Below, piece after piece: positions 42,634 to 50,970 of a stretch of 64,000 nucleotides of DNA. The DNA comes from Mycolicibacter hiberniae. Its GTDB lineage: Bacteria; Actinomycetota; Actinomycetes; Mycobacteriales; Mycobacteriaceae. The DNA lies in NCBI RefSeq assembly GCF_010729485.1, contig NZ_AP022609.1, positions 1,426,001 to 1,490,000 of the forward strand, given 5' to 3'. The notes beneath the pieces were generated by a model. That model ran no database searches. It was not told the DNA's origin and saw only the letters and a list, made by a program, of their open reading frames with translations. Position numbers and translations under genes: made by a program. Position 1 is the stretch's first letter, and each line of letters starts with the position of its first letter.

Positions 42634-45600
42634 AACGTGGATACGCCCGGCCGACGCCGGAACGCGCGCCGGTGGTCAAGCCGGAGAACATCGTATTGCC
42701 GACGCCGCTGAGCGTCCCGCCGCCGGAAGGCAAGCCCTGGTGGCTGGTGGTGGTCGGGGTGCTCGTGGTCGGCCTGCTGGTGGGCATGGTGGCCATGACC
42801 GTGGCCAACGGCTCCCGGATGTTCCTGGGTGCCGGCTCGATCTTCCCGATCTTCATGATCGGCGGCGTCGCGATGATGATGTTCGGCGGCCGTTTCGGCG
42901 GCGGCGCCCAGCAACTGAGCCGGCCGAAGCTCGACGCGATGCGCGCCCAGTTCATGCTGATGCTGGACCGCCTGCGGGAGTCGGCGGCCGACTCCGCGGA
43001 CAGCATGGACGCCAACTACCGCTGGTACCACCCGGCGCCGGTCACGCTGACCGCCTCGGTGGGATCGTCGCGCATGTGGGAACGTCAGCCCAACGGCAAG
43101 GACCTCAACTTCGGCCTGGCCCGGGTCGGGGTCGGCATGACACGGCCCGAGGTCACCTGGGGTGAACCCCAGAACATGCCGACCGACATCGAACTCGAAC
43201 CGGTGACCGGTAAGGCGCTGCAGGAGTTCGGTCGCTACCAGAGCGTGGTCTACAACCTGCCGAAGATGATCTCGCTGCTGGTCGAACCGTGGTACTCGCT
43301 GGTGGGCGACCGGGAGAAGGTGCTCGGGCTCATGCGGGCGATCATCTGCCAGCTGGCCTTCTCGCACGGCCCCGACCACCTGCGCATGATCGTCGTCACT
43401 TCCGATGTGTCGCAGTGGGACTGGGTGAAGTGGATGCCGCACTTCGGCGACCCGCGCCGCCAGGACGCCGCGGGCAACGCCCGCATGGTCTACGGATCGG
43501 TGCAGGACTTCGCCACCGAACACGCCGAATTGTTCTCCGGACGTGGATCGTTCATGCCGCGCCACGCCAGTTCGTCGGCCGAGACGCCGACTCCGCACCA
43601 TCTGATCATCGTCGACGGCCTGGACCCGCAGTGGGAGTACGTCAACACCACCGAGGGCATCGACGGGGTGACGTTCTTCGATCTGACCGGGGAACCGGAA
43701 TGGCGGGGAGTTTCGCAGCGGGTGTTGCGCGTCGACGACAAGGGCATCATCAACACCCTGCCCCGTGACCGCGACACCTGGATGGTGATCGACGACAACG
43801 AGTGGTTCTTCGCCCTGGCCGACCAGGTCAGCCAGACGGACGCCGAACTGTTCGCCCAGCGCATGTCGCACTGGCGGCTCGCGGCGGCCTATGAGGAGAT
43901 CGGCCAGAAGGTGACGCACCACATCGGTGCGCGCGACATCTTGTCCTACTACGGCATCGAAGACGCCGGGCGCATCGACTTCGGCGAACTGTGGGCGAGC
44001 CGACGCAGCGGGGGCAGCCGGGGCCGGCTGCGGATTCCGTTCGGCACCCGCTCCGACAACGGCGAATTGCTGTTCCTGGACATGAAGTCCCTCGATGAGG
44101 GCGGCGACGGCCCGCACGGCGTCATGTCCGGCACCACCGGTTCCGGTAAGTCGACCCTGGTGCGCACGGTGATCGAGTCGCTGCTGCTGGCGCACTCGCC
44201 CGAAGACCTGCAGTTCGTGCTGGCCGACCTCAAGGGTGGATCGGCCGTCAAGCCGTTCGCCGGGGTGCCGCACGTATCGCGGATCATCACCGACCTCGAA
44301 GACGACCAGGCCCTCATGGAGCGATTCCTGGAGGCCATGTGGGGTGAGATCGCCCGGCGAAAGTCCATGTGCGACAACGCCGGTGTCGACGGCGCCAAGG
44401 AATACAACGAGATCCGGTCTCGGATGCGCGCGCGGGGCGACGACAGCCTGCCGCCGCTGCCGATGCTGGTGGTCGTCATCGACGAGTTCTACGAGTGGTT
44501 CCGCATCATGCCCACCGCGGTCGAGGTGCTGGACTCGATCGGCCGGCAGGGCCGTGCCTACTGGGTGCACCTGATGATGGCTTCGCAGACCATCGAGAGC
44601 CGCGCCGAGAAGCTCATGGAGAACATGGGTTACCGGCTGGTGCTCAAGGCGCAGACCGCCGGCGCCGCTCAGGCAGCCGGCGTGCCCAACGCCGTCAATC
44701 TGCCGTCCAAGGCAGGCCTGGGCTACTTCCGCAAGAGCGGGGAAGAGGTCATCCGTTTCCAGGCCGAGTTCCTGTGGCGCGACTACCACCGGGGCGGGTT
44801 GCTCGACGACGAGCAGATGCCGTTGACGCATGCGGTCGACTACATCCGGCCGCAGCTGTTCACCACCGCGTTCACTCCGCTCGAGGTGAGCGTCAGCACC
44901 CCCGAGATCGAGGCGGCCGACGAGCTCGCCGCGATCGACTCCAAACCCGCAGCAGCGGCCGGGGAGCCCGCCGAGGAGGAGGACTTCATCCGGACCCCCA
45001 AGGTCGGCACGGTCATCATCGACCAGTTGCGCCAGATGGACTTCGAGCCCTACCGGCTCTGGCAGCCACCGCTGGACGTCCCGGTGTCTATCGAGGAGCT
45101 GGTGAATCGCTACCTGGGCCACCCGTGGCAGCAGGACTACGGCACCCGGCGCGACCTGGTGTTCCCCATCGGCGTGATCGACCGGCCCTTCAAGCACGAC
45201 CAGCCGCCGCTGACGGTGGACACCGCCGGTCCTGGCGCCAACGTGTTGATCCTGGGTGCCGGTGGCGCGGGTAAGACGACGGCACTGCAGACGCTGATCT
45301 GCTCGGCGGCCCTGACCCACACCCCCGAGCAGGTCCAGTTCTACTGCCTGGCCTACAGCGGTACCTCGCTGACCACGGTCGCGGGCCTGCCGCACGTGGG
45401 CAGCGTCTGCGGGCCGACCGACCCGGACGGCGTGCGCCGCACCGTGGCCGAACTGCTCGCGCTGGTTCGGACCCGCAAGCGCAGCTTCCTGGAATGCGAC
45501 GTCGCGTCGATGGACGTTTTCCGCCGGCGGAAGTTCGAGGGCTTGCCGGGGGCGGTGCCCAACGACGGTTTCGGCGACGTGTACCTGGTCCTCGACAACT

Positions 45601-46859
45601 ACCGGGCGCTCTCGGAAGAGAACGAGGTGCTCGTCGAACAGGTCAACCAGATCATCAACCAGGGCCCCTCGTTCGGCGTGCACGTCATCGTGACCGCCGA
45701 CCGCGAATCGGAACTGCGGCCGCCGGTGCGCAGCGGCTTCGGATCCCGGGTGGAGCTGCGTCTGGCAGCGGTCGAGGACGCCAAGCTGGTTCGCTCGCGG
45801 TTCGCCAAGGATGTCCCGGTCAAACCGGGGCGGGGCATGGTCGCGGTCAACTACGTGCGCCTCGACAGCGATCCCCAGTCCGGTCTGCACACCCTGATCG
45901 CGCGACCCGCGATGGCCGACACCGAAGCCCGGATATTCGAGTCCGACAGCGTCGCCGCGGCCGTCAGCCAGGTGGCGGTGGGCCGGGTGCGCCCGGTTCG
46001 GCGCCTGCCGGCGCGGCGCCTGCCGGCGCGGTTCGGGCTCGACGAGGTGCGCGCGGTCGCGGCCAACGACCACCGCGAAGGCGTGGGTGCCGGCGGTATC
46101 GCCTGGGCGATCTCCGAGCTGGACCTGCAGCCGGTCTACCTCAACTTCGCCGAGAACGGCCACCTGATGGTGACCGGGCGCCGCGAATGTGGGCGTACCA
46201 CCACCCTGGCCACCATCATGAGTGAGATCGAACGGCTCTACGCACCAGGGGCCAGCAGCGCCCCGGCGCCCAGCCCGGACGGCCGGCCGTCCGCGCAGGT
46301 GTGGCTGATCGACCCGCGCCGCCAATTGCTGACCACGCTCGGTCCGGACTACGTGGAGAAGTTCGCCTACAACCTGGACGGCACCATCGAGTTGGTCAAC
46401 GAACTGGCCGCCACCTTGGCCCGGCGCGAACCGCCGCCGGGGCTGTCGGCCGAGGAGTTGCTGTCGCGGACGTGGTGGAGCGGTCCGGAGATCTTCTTGA
46501 TCATCGACGACATCCAGCAGTTCCCGCCCGGCTTCGACTCGCCGTTCCAAAAGGCAGCACCCTGGGTCACGCGGTCGGCGGACGTGGGCCTGCATGTGAT
46601 CGCCACCCGGACGTTCGGTGGTTGGTCGTCCGCCGGGGCAGATCCGCTGCTGCGGGCCCTGCACCAGGCCAATGCGCCGCTGCTGGTGATGGACGCCGAC
46701 CCCGACGAGGGCTTCATTCGCGGCAAGATGAAGGGCGGCCCGCTGCCCCGCGGCCGGGGCCTGTTGATGGCCGAGGACACCGGGGTGTTCGTCCAGGTCG
46801 CAGCCACCGAGCTGCGCCGGGCGCCGGCGCAGGAGCGGGCAACCACCCCGACCGGGTGA
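42630..46859 (+). CDS. eccC5: ESX-5 secretion ATPase EccC5
   Basis: A 1409-residue FtsK/SpoIIIE-type ATPase with two transmembrane helices (about 38-60 and 67-85) and three nucleotide-binding domains. Walker A of domain 1 is at 501-509 (GTTGSGKST), with Walker B VVVIDEFYEW near 613. Domain 2 has GAGGAGKTT near 875. Domain 3 has TGRRECGRTT near 1181, where the usual Lys is Arg, a degenerate site. EccC drives and selects substrates; domain 3 recognises EsxN-type signals in related systems. A 5-residue repeat RRLPA-RRLPA lies between domains 2 and 3. It ends in a transcription terminator, so the PE-esx genes are probably transcribed separately. Confidence 0.95.
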   Translation: MKRGYARPTPERAPVVKPENIVLPTPLSVPPPEGKPWWLVVVGVLVVGLLVGMVAMTVANGSRMFLGAGSIFPIFMIGGVAMMMFGGRFGGGAQQLSRPKLDAMRAQFMLMLDRLRESAADSADSMDANYRWYHPAPVTLTASVGSSRMWERQPNGKDLNFGLARVGVGMTRPEVTWGEPQNMPTDIELEPVTGKALQEFGRYQSVVYNLPKMISLLVEPWYSLVGDREKVLGLMRAIICQLAFSHGPDHLRMIVVTSDVSQWDWVKWMPHFGDPRRQDAAGNARMVYGSVQDFATEHAELFSGRGSFMPRHASSSAETPTPHHLIIVDGLDPQWEYVNTTEGIDGVTFFDLTGEPEWRGVSQRVLRVDDKGIINTLPRDRDTWMVIDDNEWFFALADQVSQTDAELFAQRMSHWRLAAAYEEIGQKVTHHIGARDILSYYGIEDAGRIDFGELWASRRSGGSRGRLRIPFGTRSDNGELLFLDMKSLDEGGDGPHGVMSGTTGSGKSTLVRTVIESLLLAHSPEDLQFVLADLKGGSAVKPFAGVPHVSRIITDLEDDQALMERFLEAMWGEIARRKSMCDNAGVDGAKEYNEIRSRMRARGDDSLPPLPMLVVVIDEFYEWFRIMPTAVEVLDSIGRQGRAYWVHLMMASQTIESRAEKLMENMGYRLVLKAQTAGAAQAAGVPNAVNLPSKAGLGYFRKSGEEVIRFQAEFLWRDYHRGGLLDDEQMPLTHAVDYIRPQLFTTAFTPLEVSVSTPEIEAADELAAIDSKPAAAAGEPAEEEDFIRTPKVGTVIIDQLRQMDFEPYRLWQPPLDVPVSIEELVNRYLGHPWQQDYGTRRDLVFPIGVIDRPFKHDQPPLTVDTAGPGANVLILGAGGAGKTTALQTLICSAALTHTPEQVQFYCLAYSGTSLTTVAGLPHVGSVCGPTDPDGVRRTVAELLALVRTRKRSFLECDVASMDVFRRRKFEGLPGAVPNDGFGDVYLVLDNYRALSEENEVLVEQVNQIINQGPSFGVHVIVTADRESELRPPVRSGFGSRVELRLAAVEDAKLVRSRFAKDVPVKPGRGMVAVNYVRLDSDPQSGLHTLIARPAMADTEARIFESDSVAAAVSQVAVGRVRPVRRLPARRLPARFGLDEVRAVAANDHREGVGAGGIAWAISELDLQPVYLNFAENGHLMVTGRRECGRTTTLATIMSEIERLYAPGASSAPAPSPDGRPSAQVWLIDPRRQLLTTLGPDYVEKFAYNLDGTIELVNELAATLARREPPPGLSAEELLSRTWWSGPEIFLIIDDIQQFPPGFDSPFQKAAPWVTRSADVGLHVIATRTFGGWSSAGADPLLRALHQANAPLLVMDADPDEGFIRGKMKGGPLPRGRGLLMAEDTGVFVQVAATELRRAPAQERATTPTG

Positions 46860-46869
46860 GGTGTGTGAA

Positions 46870-46915
46870 CCAGCAACCACTGTGACGCCGACAACAGCGT
46901 CACGGTGGTTGCTGG
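46870..46915 (+). terminator. Long hairpin terminator after eccC5
   Basis: CCAGCAACCAC (46870-46880) and GTGACGC (46882-46888) pair with GCGTCAC (46897-46903) and GTGGTTGCTGG (46905-46915), a 19-bp stem with one G-U pair and an 8-nt loop, followed by CGTTTT. It starts 10 bp after the stop codon. A second GC hairpin (47003-47021) lies downstream. Confidence 0.8.
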
Positions 46916-47092
46916 CGTTTTCGCGCCATAGTGTCGAGCGGCCAATTAGCCGCGGCATGATTTAAACCGGGGCGGCGGGGCCGCACGTGTCGTAGTCGTT
47001 AACCGGGGGGCGTCCCCCCGGAAATGTCAGCTCTGTGTTTCGCCTGCCTGACGCCATTTTGCGAGCAAAAACGCCGTGGAAACGCGTCCGCA

Positions 47093-47121
47093 TTGTTACC
47101 CCAGGTGAACACTTGTTATCT
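47093..47121 (+). promoter_or_regulatory. Candidate promoter of the PE-esxM-esxN operon
   Basis: TTGTTA (47093-47098) and TTATCT (47116-47121), 17 bp apart, lie about 100 bp before the PE start. TGAACACT occurs twice around it (47106-47113 and 47127-47134), spaced 21 bp or two helical turns, a possible regulator site. The rest of the 46860-47222 gap holds only the hairpins. Confidence 0.4.
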
Positions 47122-47222
47122 GCAGATGAACACTCGGCGTCACGGGTTCACCAGGGCCGTTGCAGGCCTTACGATCGACACCAGAGAGATTGCTGAGGGC
47201 AATCCGGAGGAGGTACCTGCCA

Positions 47223-47522
47223 ATGTCGTTTGTGAATGCGCAGCCCGAAGCGCTGTCAGCCGCGGCCGCCAACCTGGGCGGACTGGGTGCGGCGCTCAGC
47301 GCGCAGAACGCCGCTGCCGCGGCCCCCACCACCGGCGTCATCCCGGCGGCGGCCGACGAGGTCTCGGCGCTGACCGCGGCGCAGTTCGCCGCCCACGCCA
47401 CCATGTACCAGCAGGTCAGTGCGCAGGCCGCGGCGATTCACGAGATGTTCGTCGCCACCCTCAACAGCAGTGCAACCTCCTACGCCGCCACCGAGGCCGC
47501 CAACGCGGCTGCGGCGGGGTAA
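47223..47522 (+). CDS. PE family protein (copy 1)
   Basis: A 99-residue protein, start ATG 47223 with GGAGG upstream. It has the PE domain only: MSFVNAQPEALSAAAANL with Pro-Glu at 8-9, a helical hairpin, and the YAATE export signal (YxxxE) near residue 91. There is no C-terminal extension. PE proteins usually pair with PPE proteins; here the genes following are esxM and esxN, as in the ESX-5 PE19-esxMN order. It is a likely ESX-5 substrate. Confidence 0.9.
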   Translation: MSFVNAQPEALSAAAANLGGLGAALSAQNAAAAAPTTGVIPAAADEVSALTAAQFAAHATMYQQVSAQAAAIHEMFVATLNSSATSYAATEAANAAAAG

Positions 47523-47628
47523 ATCGAACTACCCGCATTCCCCGGCTACCGACGTCGCCTAGCCGGGCGCAATAACCCGTCAACCGACAATCAACGAAGA
47601 ACGAGAAACTTCAGAAGAGGAGAAAACT

Positions 47629-47928
47629 GTGGCTACACGTTTTATGACCGACCCGGACGCGATGCGTTCGATGGCTGGCCGGTTCGATGTGCACGCGCAG
47701 ACCGTTGAGGACGAGGCTCGCCGCATGTGGGCGTCGTCGACCAACATCTCGGGTGCCGGCTGGGGTGGTCTGGCGGAGCGGACGTCGATGGACACCATGG
47801 GTCAGATGCAGACCGCGTTTCGCAACATCGTGAACATGTTGCACAGCGTGCGCGACGGCTTGATCCGCGACGCCAACCACTACGAGCAGCAGGAAGCTGC
47901 GTCGCAGCAGATCCTGTCGGGCAGCTAG
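47629..47928 (+). CDS. esxM: EsxM (copy 1)
   Basis: A 99-residue protein from GTG 47629 (GAGGAG upstream). It contains the WXG turn ([10 protein letters not shown]) and ends in the YxxxE signal ([13 protein letters not shown]). The sequence matches the EsxM/QILSS subfamily of ESX-5, which forms a heterodimer with EsxN. It differs at only a handful of positions from the copy at 56432. Confidence 0.9.
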   Translation: MATRFMTDPDAMRSMAGRFDVHAQTVEDEARRMWASSTNISGAGWGGLAERTSMDTMGQMQTAFRNIVNMLHSVRDGLIRDANHYEQQEAASQQILSGS

Positions 47929-47959
47929 AGCGAGCTAGAGCGAAAAGGAGACCACGCAG

Positions 47960-48244
47960 ATGTCGATTAACTACCAGTTCGGTGATGTGGATGCCCACGG
48001 TGCGTTGATTCGTGCCCAGGCGGCGTCGTTGGAAGCGGAGCACCAGGCGATCGTGCACGACGTGCTGGCTGCCGGGGACTTCTGGGGCGGCGCCGGTTCG
48101 GTGGCCTGCCAGGAGTTTGTGGCGCAGTTGGGCCGCAACTTCGCGGTCATCTACCAGCAGGCCAACTCCCACGGTCAGAAGGTGCAGACCGCCGGGAACA
48201 ACATGGCCAACACCGACGCGTCGGTCGGCTCCAGCTGGGCCTGA
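47960..48244 (+). CDS. esxN: EsxN (copy 1)
   Basis: A 94-residue protein from ATG 47960 with AAAGGAG. It has the WXG turn (DFWGGAGS) and the sequence MSINYQFGDVDAHGALI, characteristic of EsxN-type ESX-5 proteins. It is secreted with EsxM. It differs from copy 2 by one residue (CQEFVAQ versus CQEFVTQ). Confidence 0.9.
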   Translation: MSINYQFGDVDAHGALIRAQAASLEAEHQAIVHDVLAAGDFWGGAGSVACQEFVAQLGRNFAVIYQQANSHGQKVQTAGNNMANTDASVGSSWA

Positions 48245-48270
48245 GCGCCCCGCAATTTCGCAGCGCGCGG

Positions 48271-48297
48271 CAGCACACCCGATCCACGGGTGTGCTG
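48271..48297 (+). terminator. Terminator after esxN (copy 1)
   Basis: CAGCACACCCG (48271-48281) pairs exactly with CGGGTGTGCTG (48287-48297), an 11-bp stem with loop ATCCA. The same stem follows esxN copy 2. Confidence 0.75.
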
Positions 48298-48393
48298 TCG
48301 CGTGCTGCAATTGGCGGGTGGTGCCGAGCGGTCGCGCCCATTCGCGTGATCCAATAGCCAAGTACATCGACCAACCCGTAGAGGAGGGTAGTG

Positions 48394-49293
48394 ATGGACC
48401 CGAGCACTCGCACCGACATCACCGTCAACGTCGAGGGTTTCTGGATGTTGCAGGCACTGCTGGACATCCGTCATGTTGCTCCCGAGCTGCGTTGCCGGCC
48501 TTATGTTTCCACCGATTCGAACGACTGGATCACCGAGCACCCCGGCATGGCCGTGATGCGCGAGCAGGGCATCGTCGTCGACGACCAGGTCAACGAGACG
48601 GTGGCGGCACGCATGCGGGTGCTCGCCGCACCCGACCTCGAGGTGGTCGCGCTGCTGTCGCTGGGCAAGCTGCGCTACGGGGTGCCCGACGGCGATGACC
48701 AGGAACCGGGCTCCCGCGACATCCCCGACAACGAGTTCCGGGTGCTGTTGGCCCGGCGCGGTGAGCACTGGGTGTCGGCAGTACGTGTCGGCACCGACAT
48801 CACCGTCGACGACGTCGCGGTGACCGACGCCGCGTCGATCGCGGCGCTGGTGCTCGACGGCATGGAGTCCATCCACCACGCCGACCCGGCACAGATCACC
48901 GCGGTCAACGTACCGATGGAGGAAATGCTCGAGGCGACCCAGAGTTGGCAGGACTCCGGCTTCAACATTTTCACCGGGGGAGACCTGCGCCGGATGGGCA
49001 TCAGCGCCGCCACCGTGGCGGCGCTGGGACAGGCATTGTCAGAACCGGCCGCCGAGGCCGCGGTGTACGCGCGGCAATATCGCGATGACGCGAAGGGCCC
49101 CAGCGCTTCGGTGCTTTCCCTCAAAGACGGCTCGGGCGGCCGGATCGCGTTGTACCAGCAGGCGCGCACCGCAGGCTCGGGCGAAGCATGGCTGGCGATC
49201 TGCCCCGCCACCCCGCAGCTTGTCCAGGTCGGAGTCAAGACCGTCTTGGACACCCTGCCCTACGGCGCCTGGAAAACACATCGGCGGGTCTAG
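48394..49293 (+). CDS. espG5: ESX-5 chaperone EspG5
   Basis: A 299-residue protein. ATG 48394 fits GAGGAGGG; a GTG sits directly before it. The fold signature (TVNVEGFWMLQALLDIRHVAPEL; FNIFTGGDLRRMGISAATVAAL) matches EspG, the cytosolic chaperone that binds the PPE tip of PE/PPE heterodimers and keeps them export-competent. It follows the esxN terminator, so it may have its own promoter. Confidence 0.9.
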   Translation: MDPSTRTDITVNVEGFWMLQALLDIRHVAPELRCRPYVSTDSNDWITEHPGMAVMREQGIVVDDQVNETVAARMRVLAAPDLEVVALLSLGKLRYGVPDGDDQEPGSRDIPDNEFRVLLARRGEHWVSAVRVGTDITVDDVAVTDAASIAALVLDGMESIHHADPAQITAVNVPMEEMLEATQSWQDSGFNIFTGGDLRRMGISAATVAALGQALSEPAAEAAVYARQYRDDAKGPSASVLSLKDGSGGRIALYQQARTAGSGEAWLAICPATPQLVQVGVKTVLDTLPYGAWKTHRRV

Positions 49294-49458
49294 CGGCCCG
49301 GGCGGCGCCGAATGCCAACTGACGCGACAAAAAACCGCGGGTTAACGCGATCGTGCCAATGGTATGAAGTGCCTTTAGAATTGGATTGATTTGACAATGA
49401 CACATTGCGAGGCGGCACTTATGGGTACTAGTTCATTATCCGATCTGGTGGTGAAACC

Positions 49459-50970
49459 ATGACCGCGGCGATCGAATCCGGTCAGGTAGGTGACCTCGCG
49501 CCCACGGGGCCCCGGTCCGTGGTGGTCGGAGTGATGGCCGGCGACGGCGTCCAGATCGGCACGCTGCTCGACGCCGACGCCCCGGTGTCGGTGATGCTGG
49601 ACCCGCTGCTGAAGGTCATCAACGGGCGGCTTGCGGAGCTCGAGGAACCTGTCCTGGCGGCCGAGGGCCGTGGCCGTTGGGTGCTCAGCCTGGTCGACGG
49701 CACGGTGCTGCGGCCCAACCAGTCGCTGACCGAGCAAGAGGTCTACGACGGCGACCGGCTGTGGCTGCGCTTCATCGAAGACGTGGAGCGGCGATCACCG
49801 GTCATCGAGCACATCTCGACTGCGGTGGCGGTCAATCTGGCGAAGCGCTTCGCCCCGGTCGATACGTCGACGGCAGTGGGCGTCGGGGTCGCGACGCTGT
49901 CCACCGGTGTGCTGCTGGCGACCGGGCTGCTCGCCGGTTGGCGGGTGCAGCACAACTCCTGGCTGACCGCCGGATTCAGCGCGGGCATGGCCTTCTTGGT
50001 GTTGATCGCCGCCGGCCTGATCCTGATGCAGGCGCGCAACGCCTCCGACCGTCGGGTGGGCGACATCCTGCTGGCCACCGGCCTGGTCCCCTTGGTGGTG
50101 GCGGCCGCGGCGGCGGTGCCCGGGGACGTGGGCGCCGCGCAGGCGGCACTGGGCTTCGGCGTGGCCGGTATCGCCGCACTGGCGGTCATCCGGCTCACCG
50201 GACGGCAGCTGGCCGTCTATTCGGCCGTCGCCGTCATCAGCGTGGCCGCAACGTTCGCCGGCATCCTGCGGATGCTGTTCCTGACCGGCGCGGTGACCCT
50301 TCTGGCCTGCATCTACCTGGCCTGCGTGCTGGCTTACCAGAGTTCGCCGTCGCTGTCGCGGTGGCTGGCAGGGCTGCGGCTGCCGGTCTTTCCCTCGGCC
50401 ACCAGCCGCTGGGTTTTCGAGGCCCGCCCGGACCTGCCCACCACCGTGGTGACCTCGCCCGACGCTCCGCCCTCGCTGGAGGGGCCGGAGTCGGTACGCG
50501 AAGTGGTCCTGCGAGCGGAGCGGGCGCGGTCGATCCTGACCGGCCTGCTGTCCGGGCTCGGTGTGCTGATGGTGGTCTGCATCACCGGCCTGTGCGACCC
50601 GCACTCCGACCGGTCGTGGCTGCCGCTGCTGCTGGCCGCCCTGACTGCGGGCTTCCTGGTGCTGCGCGGCCGTTCCTTCCGGGATCGCCTGCAGGCGGTC
50701 ACGGTGACCCTGACCGGCCTGGTGATGGTCGCGGCCGTGGCGGTGCGCTTCGTGGTGGAGCAGTGGACAGCGACGACCGTGGTGGTCGGCGTGGCCGTGC
50801 TGGTGCTCGTGCCGATGTTCGGGCTGCTCTCGGCGGTGATCGTGCCGAACCGGATTTACAGCCCGCTGTTCCGCAAGTTCGTCGAGTGGATCGAGTACCT
50901 GTGCCTCATGCCCTTGTTCCCGCTGGCGCTGTGGTTGATGAATACCTATGAAGCGATCCGGTACCGGTAG
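49459..50970 (+). CDS. eccD5: ESX-5 membrane channel component EccD5
   Basis: A 503-residue protein. The first about 100 residues form a ubiquitin-like domain, followed by 11 transmembrane helices (for example AVGVGVATLSTGVLLATGLL at 130-150 and AVAVISVAATFAGILRMLFL near 255). A cytosolic loop separates the helix bundles. EccD dimers form the membrane core of the complex. Its end overlaps mycP5 by 23 bp. The 165 bp to espG5 contains TTGACA at 49391 but no paired -10. Confidence 0.9.
   Translation: MTAAIESGQVGDLAPTGPRSVVVGVMAGDGVQIGTLLDADAPVSVMLDPLLKVINGRLAELEEPVLAAEGRGRWVLSLVDGTVLRPNQSLTEQEVYDGDRLWLRFIEDVERRSPVIEHISTAVAVNLAKRFAPVDTSTAVGVGVATLSTGVLLATGLLAGWRVQHNSWLTAGFSAGMAFLVLIAAGLILMQARNASDRRVGDILLATGLVPLVVAAAAAVPGDVGAAQAALGFGVAGIAALAVIRLTGRQLAVYSAVAVISVAATFAGILRMLFLTGAVTLLACIYLACVLAYQSSPSLSRWLAGLRLPVFPSATSRWVFEARPDLPTTVVTSPDAPPSLEGPESVREVVLRAERARSILTGLLSGLGVLMVVCITGLCDPHSDRSWLPLLLAALTAGFLVLRGRSFRDRLQAVTVTLTGLVMVAAVAVRFVVEQWTATTVVVGVAVLVLVPMFGLLSAVIVPNRIYSPLFRKFVEWIEYLCLMPLFPLALWLMNTYEAIRYR

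Noticed and set aside
42579..46958. Very long open frame on the minus strand opposite eccC5
   Set aside because: It mirrors the codon bias of the GC-rich eccC5 gene, is rich in Arg/His/Gln/Gly without domain pattern, and has no ribosome-binding site.
47003..47021. CCGGGGGG/CCCCCCGG hairpin as a second terminator
   Set aside because: The stem is clear, but it has no U-tract and follows a stronger terminator; kept only as a note.
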